Origin: Rhodospirillales bacterium
GTDB lineage: Bacteria; Pseudomonadota; Alphaproteobacteria; BOG-932; Roseiterribacteraceae
Reading direction: 5' to 3'
Assembly (NCBI GenBank): GCA_028291345.1
Contig: JAQGIF010000154.1
Location: 1-64,000 of the forward strand
Length of the DNA stretch: 64,000 nt
Shown: positions 8,594-19,436 of the stretch, piece by piece
Numbering within the stretch: the stretch's first letter is position 1
How the letters are laid out: every line of letters starts with the position of its first letter
Position numbers and translations under genes: made by a program
The notes under the pieces: generated by a model
Seen by the model: the letters and a program-made list of their open reading frames with translations, nothing else
The model's database searches: none
What the model was told of the DNA's origin: nothing

Positions 8594-10438
8594 ATGGAGA
8601 TGGGCATCAATATGGCTCGCTGGCCAAGCGTGAAGACCGTGCGGCGCGGTCTGAGACCGACAGATCACGCCGCAATTGCCCCGGCTGCAGCGACTCTCGC
8701 GATCGCCGCTCTGCTGATGGTCGCATCTTTGCCTTCCGCCCGGGCGGCGGCCGATACGTCTAAGCCACCGGCGGCATGCAAGAGTGATGGCGGCGGAATC
8801 ACCCTTTCGCCGGGCTTCTGCGCAACCGTCTTCGCCGACAATCTCGGCCATGTCCGCCATATGGTCGTCGCGCCGGATGGCGTCGTATATGTCAACAGCT
8901 GGAGTGGCCGCTATTATCAAGACGACACGCCACCTCATGGCGGGTTCCTGGTCGCGCTGCAGGACACCAAGGGGACCGGCCACGCCGATATCGTCAGCCG
9001 CTTCGGTGAAGGCGTTGCCGACGGCGCCGCCGGCGGAACCGGCATCGCTCTTTATAACGGAGCGATCTATGCCGAGCTGAATGACCGCATCGTCCGCTAT
9101 GCCTTGCCGGCCGGTGCGATCGTACCGAAGGGACCGCCGGAGGTTGTCGTCTCCGGATTGCCGCTGACCGGCGATCATCCCATGCATCCTTTCATAATCG
9201 ACCAGCAGGGCAATCTGTTCGTCGATCTCGGCTCCGCCACCAATTCCTGCCAGGCCGAGAACCGCATGCCGGCCTCGCCGGGGCATAAACCCTGCACCGA
9301 ACTCGAGACGCGGGCCGGCATCTGGCACTATGACGCCAACAGGACGGGACAGCATTTTTCACCAGCAGAGCGTTTCGCGACCGGGCTGCGCAATGGCGAG
9401 GGTTTCGGTTTCGATGCCGTGGGGCGCATGTACGCCACCCAGCATGGCCGCGACCAGCTTTCGCAGAACTGGCCCAAGCTCTACAAGGCCGAGCAGGGTC
9501 CCGAGTTGCCGGCCGAGGAGCTAGTGCTTCTGAAACAGGGCGGCGATTACGGCTGGCCCGAGTGCTATTTCGACGGGTTCCAAAACAAGCTGGTGCTTGC
9601 GCCGGAATATGGCGGTGACGGCGGCAAGGCGGTGGGCGTCTGCGCGCAGAAACAAGGCCCGATTGCTTTCTTCCCAGCCCATTGGGCGCCGAACGATCTG
9701 CTGATCGACAATGACAGTCGATTTCCAGCTGCTTACCGTGGCGGTGCGTTCATCGCCTTCCATGGCTCCTGGAACCGCGCGCCGGCGCCGCAAGGCGGCT
9801 ACAACGTCGTTTTCCAGCCGCTGGCCGACGGCAAAGCATCCGGAAATTATATCGTCTTCGCCGATGGCTTCGCCGGTGCTGTAAAGGATCCCGGGCGGGC
9901 AGCGTTCCGTCCCACCGGATTGGCAGCCGGCCCGGACGGCGCGCTCTACATCTCCGACGACGTGCATGGCCGCATCTGGCGCGTAACCTACACGGGTGGG
10001 GCAGGAACGGGGATCGCCCCTGCGCCCGCCCCAACGGTTAGCGCTGCCAACTCCGGCTCGGCCCTGCCGCCCGAGGGAATTCATCCGGATGCCGGCAGGC
10101 TGGAACCGGCGTCGCTGCCGACGCCTCCAGGCGCGACCAAGGAACAGGTCGCATTGGGCGATCGGATCTTTCACGGCGAGGCCAGCGACGGAACGTGCAG
10201 CGGCTGCCATGGCTCGGACGGCAAGGGAACTTCGGTCGGACCCGACCTCACGCGTGGCACGTGGCTCTGGGGCGATGGCAGCCTCAAGGCGATCACGGAG
10301 ACGATCGCCAAGGGCGTCCCTACTCCGAAACGTTACACCGGTGTGATGCCGCCGATGGGCGGCGCGCAACTCTCCCCCTCGGATGTCGCCGCGGTCGCCG
10401 CCTATGTGTGGGCGATCGGCCACGACGGCAAGCACTGA
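8594..10438 (+). CDS. PQQ-dependent sorbosone/sugar dehydrogenase with C-terminal cytochrome c
   Basis: A 614-aa exported protein. A signal peptide (about residues 25-52, ending ARAAA) precedes a six-bladed GSDH/sorbosone-dehydrogenase-type beta-propeller (about 60-470), with segments typical of the family such as ATGLRNGEGFGFD and HGSWNR. A Pro/Ala linker leads to a C-terminal cytochrome c domain with haem motif CSGCH near residue 534 and a probable Met axial ligand in GVMPPMGG. It should oxidise an aldose or aldehyde in the periplasm and pass electrons through its own haem. The substrate is not predictable. It is divergent from the LysR gene, with the aldo/keto reductase 27 bp downstream. 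Confidence 0.85.
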   Translation: MEMGINMARWPSVKTVRRGLRPTDHAAIAPAAATLAIAALLMVASLPSARAAADTSKPPAACKSDGGGITLSPGFCATVFADNLGHVRHMVVAPDGVVYVNSWSGRYYQDDTPPHGGFLVALQDTKGTGHADIVSRFGEGVADGAAGGTGIALYNGAIYAELNDRIVRYALPAGAIVPKGPPEVVVSGLPLTGDHPMHPFIIDQQGNLFVDLGSATNSCQAENRMPASPGHKPCTELETRAGIWHYDANRTGQHFSPAERFATGLRNGEGFGFDAVGRMYATQHGRDQLSQNWPKLYKAEQGPELPAEELVLLKQGGDYGWPECYFDGFQNKLVLAPEYGGDGGKAVGVCAQKQGPIAFFPAHWAPNDLLIDNDSRFPAAYRGGAFIAFHGSWNRAPAPQGGYNVVFQPLADGKASGNYIVFADGFAGAVKDPGRAAFRPTGLAAGPDGALYISDDVHGRIWRVTYTGGAGTGIAPAPAPTVSAANSGSALPPEGIHPDAGRLEPASLPTPPGATKEQVALGDRIFHGEASDGTCSGCHGSDGKGTSVGPDLTRGTWLWGDGSLKAITETIAKGVPTPKRYTGVMPPMGGAQLSPSDVAAVAAYVWAIGHDGKH

Positions 10439-10465
10439 CTTATTCACTGACATAAAGGTAGAAAC

Positions 10466-11494
10466 ATGGATACGCACATACACGCAAACGAAACCCTGCG
10501 GACCGTCCAGCTCGGCCGAACCGATTTGCACATCACGCGCGTCGGCTTCGGGTCTTGGGCAGTGGGCGGCGATTGGGCGGTTGGCTGGGGCAGCCAGGAT
10601 GACGGTGACTCGGTCGCGGCCATCCGCCATGCCGTTGATCGCGGGATCAATTGGATCGACACCGCTGCGATATACGGGCTTGGGCACTCGGAGGAGGTGG
10701 TCGCCACAGCGCTGTCGGGTATTCCGCGCAACGAGCGCCCTTATATCTTCACCAAATGCGGGCTGATCGCAGACCCGGCCAATCCGAATGCCGGACCGAA
10801 GCAGGTTGGCGCGCCCGCCAGTATCCGGCGAGAGCTGGAGAATTCCCTGCGCCGTCTGCGCGTCGATCGGATCGATCTCTACCAGATGCACTGGCCGGCT
10901 GAGGACGGCACGCCGCTGGAGGTCTACTGGCAGACCCTGTTGGACCTAAAGGCCGAGGGGAAGGTCGCCGCGGTCGGCCTGTCCAACCACGATGTCGCGC
11001 AGCTTGAGAAGGCGGAGGCGCTGGGACATGTCGATACGCTGCAGCCGCCATTTTCGGCAATAAAGCGTAAGGTCGGCGCGGCCGAACTCGGCTGGTGCGC
11101 GGCGCACGGGACGGGCGTGATCGTCTATAGCCCGATGCAGGCCGGCCTGCTCAGCGGATCGTTCAGTGTGGAACGGGCGGCGTCGCTGCCGGCTAATGAC
11201 TGGCGCTCGCGCAATGCCGATTTCGAGGGTGAGGGCCTCAAACGCAACCTGGCGGTGGCGGAGGCGATGCGTCCGATCGCCGATCGTCACGGCACAAGCG
11301 TCGGCGCCGTCGCTATCGCCTGGACCCTGGCCTGGCCGGGCGTGACCGGGGCAATCGTCGGTGCGCGTAACGCAGCGCAGGTGGACGGATGGCGGGACGC
11401 CGGCAGGCTGTCCCTGACGGATGGCGACATGGCGGAGATCGCCCAGGTGATCGAAGTCAGCGGAGCCGGATCCGGCCCAGCCAAGCCTGCGTGA
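10466..11494 (+). CDS. aldo/keto reductase
   Basis: A 342-aa NAD(P)H-dependent TIM-barrel oxidoreductase of the AKR superfamily. The catalytic tetrad is visible: Asp65 and Tyr70 in WIDTAAIYG, Lys97 in IFTKCG, and the His in LYQMHWP. A C-terminal cofactor-binding segment VTGAIVGARNAAQVDGW is also present. It lies 27 bp after the PQQ dehydrogenase and 39 bp before the cupin gene, so the three are probably one operon. It is cytoplasmic, with no signal peptide, unlike the flanking exported enzymes, and may process the oxidised or imported product. The substrate is unknown. Confidence 0.9.
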   Translation: MDTHIHANETLRTVQLGRTDLHITRVGFGSWAVGGDWAVGWGSQDDGDSVAAIRHAVDRGINWIDTAAIYGLGHSEEVVATALSGIPRNERPYIFTKCGLIADPANPNAGPKQVGAPASIRRELENSLRRLRVDRIDLYQMHWPAEDGTPLEVYWQTLLDLKAEGKVAAVGLSNHDVAQLEKAEALGHVDTLQPPFSAIKRKVGAAELGWCAAHGTGVIVYSPMQAGLLSGSFSVERAASLPANDWRSRNADFEGEGLKRNLAVAEAMRPIADRHGTSVGAVAIAWTLAWPGVTGAIVGARNAAQVDGWRDAGRLSLTDGDMAEIAQVIEVSGAGSGPAKPA

Positions 11495-11533
11495 AGCGCG
11501 CGTCACTGCTGGTCGGCAAACAGAAGCAAGGCA

Positions 11534-11947
11534 ATGGACATGACAGAGAAATTTCCCCCGATCAGCATTATCGGTCCCGGCGCCTTCGATGAAGGAACAG
11601 CACAGACGCCGGGATCGAAGCGCCTTGCCGCGGTTGCACCGCAGTTGGGCATCGAGACCGGGATGTGGGGCGGCATTTTCGAGGTGCAACCAGGAGCGCG
11701 CACGGGCATTCATCATCATGGAGAGCAGCAGACAATCGCCTGTGTCTTGTCCGGCTTCTGCGAAGTGCGCTGGGGCCTACGCGGCGAATACGCCGCGAAT
11801 GCGAAAGCTGGCGACTTCATCCACGTGCCGGCCTTCCTGCCGCACATGGAAATCAACCCGTCGGATTCGCAGCCTTTCCGGTGGGTGGTCGTGAGGAGTA
11901 CGCCTGTGCCGATCGTGGTCAATCTCCCCGACGATACGTGGCCGTAA
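11534..11947 (+). CDS. cupin-domain protein
   Basis: A 137-aa single-domain cupin. Motif 1 is recognisable in GARTGIHHHGEQQTIACVLSG, with the His-His-His and Glu metal ligands. Motif 2 is in AGDFIHVPAFLPHMEIN, with the last His. Small cupins of this type serve as isomerases, dioxygenases or sugar-binding proteins, and the sequence does not decide between them. It ends the short operon with the PQQ dehydrogenase and aldo/keto reductase. The start ATG at 11534 has a nearby alternative at 11540 (MTEKFPP). Confidence 0.85.
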   Translation: MDMTEKFPPISIIGPGAFDEGTAQTPGSKRLAAVAPQLGIETGMWGGIFEVQPGARTGIHHHGEQQTIACVLSGFCEVRWGLRGEYAANAKAGDFIHVPAFLPHMEINPSDSQPFRWVVVRSTPVPIVVNLPDDTWP

Positions 11948-12030
11948 GCAAATCCAGCGCGGTTGCGCCGTCGATTCCCATTAATCGCGACAATTCTGGT
12001 TGGGGAAATCGACCGGCGGCGCTATTCTGG

Positions 12031-12056
12031 GATGCCCCGGCTCGAGCCGGGGCATC
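12031..12056. repeat. 26-bp perfect palindrome (REP-like)
   Basis: GATGCCCCGGCT followed by its exact complement forms a 26-bp perfect palindrome in the gap between the cupin and Vgb-like genes. It has no T-run, so it is not a classic intrinsic terminator. Similar GC-rich palindromes are dispersed in many alphaproteobacterial genomes. Confidence 0.75.
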
Positions 12057-12083
12057 GGGTTATGATCAGGCTGGTGGCCGGCC

Positions 12084-13082
12084 ATGAAGGGGAAATTCGT
12101 ATCGTCGTTTACGGCGGGATTGTTCGTCCTGGCTGTCTCGACGGGCACGTTCGCCGCGACCGAACTCAACGCGCCGATCAGGGAATACGACGCGCCGACC
12201 AAGGACTCCCATCCGCATGATCCGGCACTGGGGAATGACGGCGCGCTCTGGTACGCCGAGCAGAGGGCCGACAAGATCGGCCGGCTGGACCCGGCGACGG
12301 GCCTGTCGAAGGAATACCCCCTGAGGCCGGGCTCCGGGCCGCATGGGTTGGTCTCCGACAAAGACGGCAATATCTGGTTCACCGCCAATTCCGCCGGCTA
12401 TATCGGCAAGCTCGATCCGAAGACCGGCCACGTAACGGAATACCGGTTGCCGGACGAGAAGGCGCGGGACCCGCATACGCCAGTTTTCGATCAGCACGGC
12501 ATCCTATGGTTCACCGTCCAAGGTGGCAATTTCGTCGGGCGGCTCGATCCCAAGACCGGCGAGGTCAGACTGAAGGCAGCACCGACGGCGAGCGCGCTGC
12601 CCTATGGAATCGTCATCAGTTCGAAAGGCGTGCCGTTCTTCTGCGAGTTCGGAACCAACAAGCTGGCCAGCATCGATCCCGAGACCATGGAAATCAAAGA
12701 ATATACCTTGCCGCAGAAGAATGCGCGCCCCCGGCGGATCGCCATCGCGGCGGACGATGTTCTGTATTACACCGACTATGCCCGCGGCTATCTCGGCCGC
12801 TATGATCCCAAGACCGGCAAAGCCGACGAGTGGCAATCGCCAGCCAAGGGCGATGCCGATCCCTATGCCATCGCGGTCGCGCCCGACGGCACTGTCTGGT
12901 ACAGCGAATCCGGCGTCGAGCCGAACACGCTCGTGCGTTTCGACCCGAAAACGGCGGCCTTCGCCCAAGAGAAGATACCGTCCGGCGGCGGTGTCGTCAG
13001 GAACATGGTGGCGACGCCGGACGGCAAACTCTACCTGGCCTGCAGCGGCGTCAACAAGGTGGCGGTCGTCGAGATCAAATAG
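12084..13082 (+). CDS. Vgb/NHL-type beta-propeller (streptogramin-lyase-like), exported
   Basis: A 332-aa protein with a signal peptide (cleavage after about residue 23, GTFAA) and about seven repeats of the pattern LDPKTG..., as in NIWFTANSAGYIGKLDPKTG. This is the repeat of virginiamycin B lyase-like and SMP-30-like propellers. True Vgb inactivates streptogramins, but most members in environmental bacteria have no known substrate, and lactone hydrolysis fits the neighbouring sugar-oxidising quinoproteins better. The start ATG lacks a strong Shine-Dalgarno. It is convergent with the PVA-dehydrogenase-like gene. Confidence 0.85.
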   Translation: MKGKFVSSFTAGLFVLAVSTGTFAATELNAPIREYDAPTKDSHPHDPALGNDGALWYAEQRADKIGRLDPATGLSKEYPLRPGSGPHGLVSDKDGNIWFTANSAGYIGKLDPKTGHVTEYRLPDEKARDPHTPVFDQHGILWFTVQGGNFVGRLDPKTGEVRLKAAPTASALPYGIVISSKGVPFFCEFGTNKLASIDPETMEIKEYTLPQKNARPRRIAIAADDVLYYTDYARGYLGRYDPKTGKADEWQSPAKGDADPYAIAVAPDGTVWYSESGVEPNTLVRFDPKTAAFAQEKIPSGGGVVRNMVATPDGKLYLACSGVNKVAVVEIK

Positions 13083-13147
13083 ACCGGGCGCTTAAGGCCC
13101 GATCCGGCCCTGATACTTCATCCACCGGACTACAACCGCAGACTCTT

Positions 13148-15016
<1,869 letters not shown>

Positions 15017-15246
15017 ATCTTCCCTTCATCATCCAGACGATCATTTGATTCGTATCCCGCTTGGACATTCGAAGTTATTCTCCCGGTTCGTTCCGCGTGG
15101 AGCAAGCATCAATTTGGATCGCCGCAGGAATTGCAGAGGCCTATGGTTGATTGATAGATGTCGTAACTGCGGAATTGGCATAACCGAGAGACGGTCGCGA
15201 GATGTTGTGATGAGAAGCAAGATCCTGGCGCAGGGCCCTAAGAAAA

Positions 15247-16641
15247 ATGCTGAACTCAAGCAAAGCACCCGATAGAGAGCTATCGATCAATGCCGCGGCC
15301 GAACGCGCGGCGTTGTCGCATCTGAGGGTGGCGGCGAATCTTTCCGGCGGAACGCCGGTTCGCGAGATCATGGCCGGCGGCCAGGGGGCTTTCACCGGTT
15401 GGTGGTTCGGGCTCAAACTGTGGCGGTGGGGAACGAAGGTTGCCGACGCGGTGATATCGATTCGCGACTCGGGCGCCGGGGTGGCGGGTGCGATCGAAGA
15501 CTTCATGCATCAGGCCGATATTGATGTCGCGCGATTCACGATCGTCCGCTCGAACCCCGAAGCCTCGGACATCGAAAGCGAAGCGCGGGAGCGAAGCGGG
15601 GTGTGGTTTTTCCAGGGGCATCGGGAACAACGGGATCTGCTGCCGCTGGAAAAAAGCCCGCAAGAGTTCCTGAGCCGGCTCGGCCGCCGGGCGCGGCGCA
15701 ATATTCGCTGGACAGCGCGCAAGGCCGATCGGACCGGTCTCACTTTCACATTTCGCGAGCGAACCCTGCCTCTTGAGATCGATGACGAACTGGCCCGTCT
15801 GGCGGCTCGGAATCGGCCATCGGCGGTCGCACTGGGTTATATCGCCCTGTTCGAACAGATGCTGTCCCATCGTCCGAGCAGCTTCGAATCGCGCATCACC
15901 GGCCCTGACGGGGCGCTGATCAGCCTATGCCGAGGATTTATCCAAGGGGGGACGGCATATCTCGTCTATCAGATCAACGATCCGGTCATCCCGCGGATCA
16001 CCCTGGCGTCGTTTCATGTTTTCAAGCTGATCGAGCAATTGATCGATCAAGGCGCCACTGAACTCATTTTCGTCATGGATGCGCACCAATTCAAAGATGT
16101 GTGCCGCGTCTCGTCAAAGGATGAGCTGATTACGATTCGGCCCAGCATTCGCGGCGTGGCCGTGGCGTTTTTGCTATCGATCGCAATGAGGCGAACGCGG
16201 TTCGGCAATGGGGTCAACAATGTCTTGAAAGCAATGATGCGTTACTGGTTCGGATTGCCGAAGGCTGTCTTTGATCAGGCCGTGGAGGGTATGACGCCTC
16301 CCGGAAGAAGATGGGCGGCCGGAGTTGCCGCTTTCGTCAGCATAACGGTGTCGGTCGGCGCGGTTGAAACCGCGATTCTACTGCGCGAAGGGCTGGGATC
16401 CTTACCTTATATCACCGCCTATCCGGCATTCCTGATCGCAACCTATTTCGCTGGCGCATGGACTGGCCTTTTGACGATTATGCTCGGTGGTTTGGGGATT
16501 TTGTACTATGTCGTTCCCCCATATGACTCGTTCATTCTGGAGCGGAGCGACGATATCTGGGCGAGCGTGATCTATGTGGCGAGCGCGCTCATGCTGTGGC
16601 GGTGGTTCGCCCGACGGGAGAGGACGCTCTCAACCGCATAA
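15247..16641 (+). CDS. GNAT/FemAB-like acyltransferase fused to a DUF4118 membrane domain
   Basis: A 464-aa two-part protein. About residues 1-330 look like a BioF2/GNAT_6-type acyltransferase, with the basic segment RLGRRARRNIRWTARKADR and a soluble alpha/beta pattern. From about 355 there are several hydrophobic helices and the DUF4118 sequence ITAYPAFLIATYFAGAWTG, the membrane module usually found in sensor kinases such as KdpD. No histidine-kinase domain follows. The gene is divergent from the quinoprotein gene over a 230-bp gap. Its role is unknown. Confidence 0.7.
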   Translation: MLNSSKAPDRELSINAAAERAALSHLRVAANLSGGTPVREIMAGGQGAFTGWWFGLKLWRWGTKVADAVISIRDSGAGVAGAIEDFMHQADIDVARFTIVRSNPEASDIESEARERSGVWFFQGHREQRDLLPLEKSPQEFLSRLGRRARRNIRWTARKADRTGLTFTFRERTLPLEIDDELARLAARNRPSAVALGYIALFEQMLSHRPSSFESRITGPDGALISLCRGFIQGGTAYLVYQINDPVIPRITLASFHVFKLIEQLIDQGATELIFVMDAHQFKDVCRVSSKDELITIRPSIRGVAVAFLLSIAMRRTRFGNGVNNVLKAMMRYWFGLPKAVFDQAVEGMTPPGRRWAAGVAAFVSITVSVGAVETAILLREGLGSLPYITAYPAFLIATYFAGAWTGLLTIMLGGLGILYYVVPPYDSFILERSDDIWASVIYVASALMLWRWFARRERTLSTA

Positions 16642-16704
16642 CCAGCCCTCACTGAAATTCCGGTATCGGGGCTGGTGAAGGGGCGGGCTGATAAGGGGTA
16701 GACC

Positions 16705-17616
16705 GTGGCCGCCGTAGATGACCGAAACTACGAAATCACGCAACGCTCCGTGTCCGCCAATGGGATGGTGTTCGAGACATTGGAATGCGGTGAAGGCGAC
16801 CGTTTGGTGCTCTGCCTTCACGGGTTTCCCTCTCACGCGCTGTGCTGGCGCGATCAGCTGCCGGCGCTGGCAGAGCTTGGCTATCGCGTCTGGGCGCCTA
16901 ATCAGCGCGGCTACGGAAACTCGAGCCGGCCGCCGCACGCAGCCGATTATGCGATCGGTCCCTTGCTTGAGGACATCGCCGGCATCATCGACGCCTCGGG
17001 TGCCCGCTCGGTCGTGCTGGTCGCGCATGACTGGGGCGGCTTGCTGGCTTGGTTCTTCGCCGCCCGGCGTATCCGAGCATTGGACGGGCTGATCATCATC
17101 AATGCTCCTCATCCGGCCTGCGCGGCGGTTGCGTTTCGGCGATGGCGGCAGATGCGTAAGGGCTGGTATATCCTGGCTTTCCAGATTCCTTGGCTTCCCG
17201 ATTGGCTGCTCGGTCTCAACCGCGCCTGGTTGATCGGGAAGCTGATGGCTGGCGTGGCCGGCAAGCGGACCGTCTTTACCGACGAGATGCTCGACTTCTA
17301 CCGGCGCAACGCATCAGGCCGCGGCGCGATCACCGCGATGCTGAATTGGTACCGCGGAATGATCCATGGCGGGGTGCCGCCCGAGATGACGGGGCAATTC
17401 CCGGTAATCGAAATACCGACCATGGTGATCTGGGGGGACGGCGACATCGTCCTCGATTTTGCCTGCATCGATGGCGCCGAAAAATTCCTGTCGAACCTGA
17501 CTCTCCATCGCCTGCCGGGCGTATCGCATTGGGTTCAGGAGGAAGCGCCGGAAATGGTCAATCGGCTGATCGCGGAGTTTCTTCAGCGTGTGGGAACGGG
17601 CGTCTCGCCGCGATAA
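16705..17616 (+). CDS. alpha/beta hydrolase (epoxide hydrolase/dehalogenase-like)
   Basis: A 303-aa alpha/beta-hydrolase fold protein. The oxyanion segment HGFPSHALCWRDQ, the GYGNSSRP loop and the nucleophile elbow VAHDWGG are all present. An Asp as nucleophile is typical of epoxide hydrolases and haloalkane dehalogenases rather than esterases. The late acid lies near WGDGDIVLD and the catalytic His in GVSHWVQEEAPE. The start is GTG at 16705 or ATG at 16718, the former being in frame. It overlaps the convergent 3-hydroxyacyl-CoA dehydrogenase gene tail-to-tail by 34 bp. Confidence 0.88.
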   Translation: MAAVDDRNYEITQRSVSANGMVFETLECGEGDRLVLCLHGFPSHALCWRDQLPALAELGYRVWAPNQRGYGNSSRPPHAADYAIGPLLEDIAGIIDASGARSVVLVAHDWGGLLAWFFAARRIRALDGLIIINAPHPACAAVAFRRWRQMRKGWYILAFQIPWLPDWLLGLNRAWLIGKLMAGVAGKRTVFTDEMLDFYRRNASGRGAITAMLNWYRGMIHGGVPPEMTGQFPVIEIPTMVIWGDGDIVLDFACIDGAEKFLSNLTLHRLPGVSHWVQEEAPEMVNRLIAEFLQRVGTGVSPR

Positions 17617-18461
17617 TCGTAAAAGCCGCGCCCGACCTTCCGGCCGATCCATCCCGCTTCGACATATTTCACCAGAAGCGGGCAGGGGCGGTATTTCGAA
17701 TCCGCCAGCCCTTCATAGAGTACCTGCATGATCGACAGGCAGGTATCCAGGCCGATGAAATCCGCGAGCGCCAGAGGACCCAGCGGGTGGTTGACGCCGA
17801 GATGCATGGCTATGTCGATAGCCTCGACCGAACCGACACCCTCATACAGTACATAGATCGCTTCATTGATCATCGGCATCAGGATGCGATTGACGATGAA
17901 GGCCGGGTAATCTTCCGACACGGCGATCTGTTTGCCCAGGGTGTCTTCGGTCAGAGACCGGATAGCCTCGTAGGTAGCATCGTCGGTTGCGATCCCACGG
18001 ATCAGCTCGACCAGTTGCATCACTGGGGCGGGATTCATGAAATGCATCCCGATGAACCGTTCAGGACGGTCGGTCGCCGCGCCCAGTCGCGTGATGGAGA
18101 TCGACGACGTGTTGCTGGCGAGCAGCGCTTCGGCCCGCAGATGCGGCGTCAGTTCCTTGAAGATCGCCCGCTTGACGTCTTCCTGCTCGGTCGCCGCTTC
18201 GATCACCAGGTCGCAGGCACCGAAATCAGTGAAATCGCCGGTAGCGTGAATACGCGCCAGCGCGATCTGCTTATCTTCGGCGCTCAGCTTACGCTTGGAA
18301 ACCTGCCGCTCGAGGGTGCGGTCGATCGAGTCGAGCGCTTTTAGAAGCTGATCGGGGTTGGTATCTTGAAGAGTGACATCCAGGCCGGCGATTGCGCAAA
18401 CATGCGCAATCCCCGTACCCATCTGACCTGCGCCAACAATTCCGATCTTTCCGATTTCCAT
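17583..18461 (-). CDS. 3-hydroxybutyryl-CoA dehydrogenase
   Basis: A 292-aa enzyme of the HAD family that oxidises (S)-3-hydroxyacyl-CoA with NAD+. The Rossmann motif GAGQMGTGIAHVCAIAG begins near residue 9, the catalytic His lies in IGMHFMNPAPVMQLVE, and the C-terminal dimer domain has HPLGPLALADFIGLD. The length suits the stand-alone short-chain form (Hbd/PaaH) rather than the FadB fusion. It follows etfBA on the same strand with a 33-bp gap, consistent with fatty-acid or butyrate oxidation feeding ETF. A link to PHA metabolism is possible but not shown. Confidence 0.93.
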   Translation of the reverse strand: MEIGKIGIVGAGQMGTGIAHVCAIAGLDVTLQDTNPDQLLKALDSIDRTLERQVSKRKLSAEDKQIALARIHATGDFTDFGACDLVIEAATEQEDVKRAIFKELTPHLRAEALLASNTSSISITRLGAATDRPERFIGMHFMNPAPVMQLVELIRGIATDDATYEAIRSLTEDTLGKQIAVSEDYPAFIVNRILMPMINEAIYVLYEGVGSVEAIDIAMHLGVNHPLGPLALADFIGLDTCLSIMQVLYEGLADSKYRPCPLLVKYVEAGWIGRKVGRGFYDYRGETPVPTR

Positions 18462-18494
18462 TCTGGTCCTTTTTAGGAATTGGCAGCGATTACT

Positions 18495-19433
18495 TTACGC
18501 TTTACCGATTTCTTCCGCCAATTCTGGCATGATCTTGAAGAGATCGCCAACGAGACCGTAATCGGCGACCTGGAAGATTGGGGCTTCGGCGTCCTTGTTA
18601 ATGGCGACGATGACCTTTGAGTCCTTCATGCCGGCGAGATGCTGGATCGCGCCGGAGATGCCGACGGCGATGTATAGGTCGGGGGCGACGATCTTGCCGG
18701 TCTGGCCGACCTGATAGTCGTTCGGCACGAAGCCGGCATCGACTGCTGCACGTGAAGCACCAATCGCCGCGCCGATCTTGTCGGCGACGGCCTCCAGCAA
18801 CTTGAAATTCTCCCCGTTCTGCATGCCGCGCCCGCCGGAGATGACGCGCCGCGCCGAGGTCAGTTCGGGACGCTCGGACTTCGACAGTTCCTGGCTAATG
18901 AAGCGCGACAGGCCGGCATCGCCTTTCGAGGCGATCGTCTCGATCGCGGCCGTGCCGCCCTCGGCCGACGCGGCGTCGAAGGCGGTGCCGCGTACCGTTA
19001 GCACCTTGATCTTGTCGGTCGTCTGGACCGTGGCCATGGCGTTGCCGGCATAGATCGGGCGAGTGAAGGTATCGGGACCTTCGACGCTCATGATTTCGCT
19101 GACCTGCTGCACGTCGAGCAGGGCGGCGACGCGCGGCATCAGGCTCTTGCCGGCGGAGGTCGCCGTCGCAATGAGATATTCATGGGTCTGGCCCAACTCT
19201 GCCACCAATGGCGCCAGGTTTTCCGGCAGGCCGTGCTCCAGTTCCGGCGCCTGGGCGACCAGCACTTTGGTCACGCCCGCTACCTTGGCGGCGGCTTCGG
19301 CCACGGCCTGGCAGTTCAGACCGGCGACCAGCACCGTGATCTCCTGGCCCAGCTTCGTCGCCGCGGTCACCGCGTTGCGGGTGGCGGCCTTCAGCGTCTG
19401 ATTGTCATGTTCGGCGATAACGAGAATGCCCAT
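18495..19433 (-). CDS. etfA: electron transfer flavoprotein alpha subunit
   Basis: A 312-aa ETF alpha subunit of normal length. The C-terminal FAD domain contains [13 protein letters not shown] and the signature [19 protein letters not shown]. With EtfB it carries electrons from acyl-CoA dehydrogenases to ETF-quinone oxidoreductase. It lies three bases downstream of etfB and just upstream of the 3-hydroxyacyl-CoA dehydrogenase gene, so the three are probably one operon for fatty-acid oxidation. Confidence 0.95.
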   Translation of the reverse strand: MGILVIAEHDNQTLKAATRNAVTAATKLGQEITVLVAGLNCQAVAEAAAKVAGVTKVLVAQAPELEHGLPENLAPLVAELGQTHEYLIATATSAGKSLMPRVAALLDVQQVSEIMSVEGPDTFTRPIYAGNAMATVQTTDKIKVLTVRGTAFDAASAEGGTAAIETIASKGDAGLSRFISQELSKSERPELTSARRVISGGRGMQNGENFKLLEAVADKIGAAIGASRAAVDAGFVPNDYQVGQTGKIVAPDLYIAVGISGAIQHLAGMKDSKVIVAINKDAEAPIFQVADYGLVGDLFKIMPELAEEIGKA

Positions 19434-19436
19434 GGT

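Noticed and set aside
9521-10891. 456-aa minus-strand ORF under the PQQ dehydrogenase and aldo/keto reductase
   Set aside because: It is a long shadow frame of GC-rich coding DNA. The plus-strand genes have clear haem and AKR motifs.
13083-13147. Weak hairpin CGGGC...GCCCG between the convergent Vgb-like and quinoprotein genes
   Set aside because: A five-base stem without a T-run is too weak to call a terminator.
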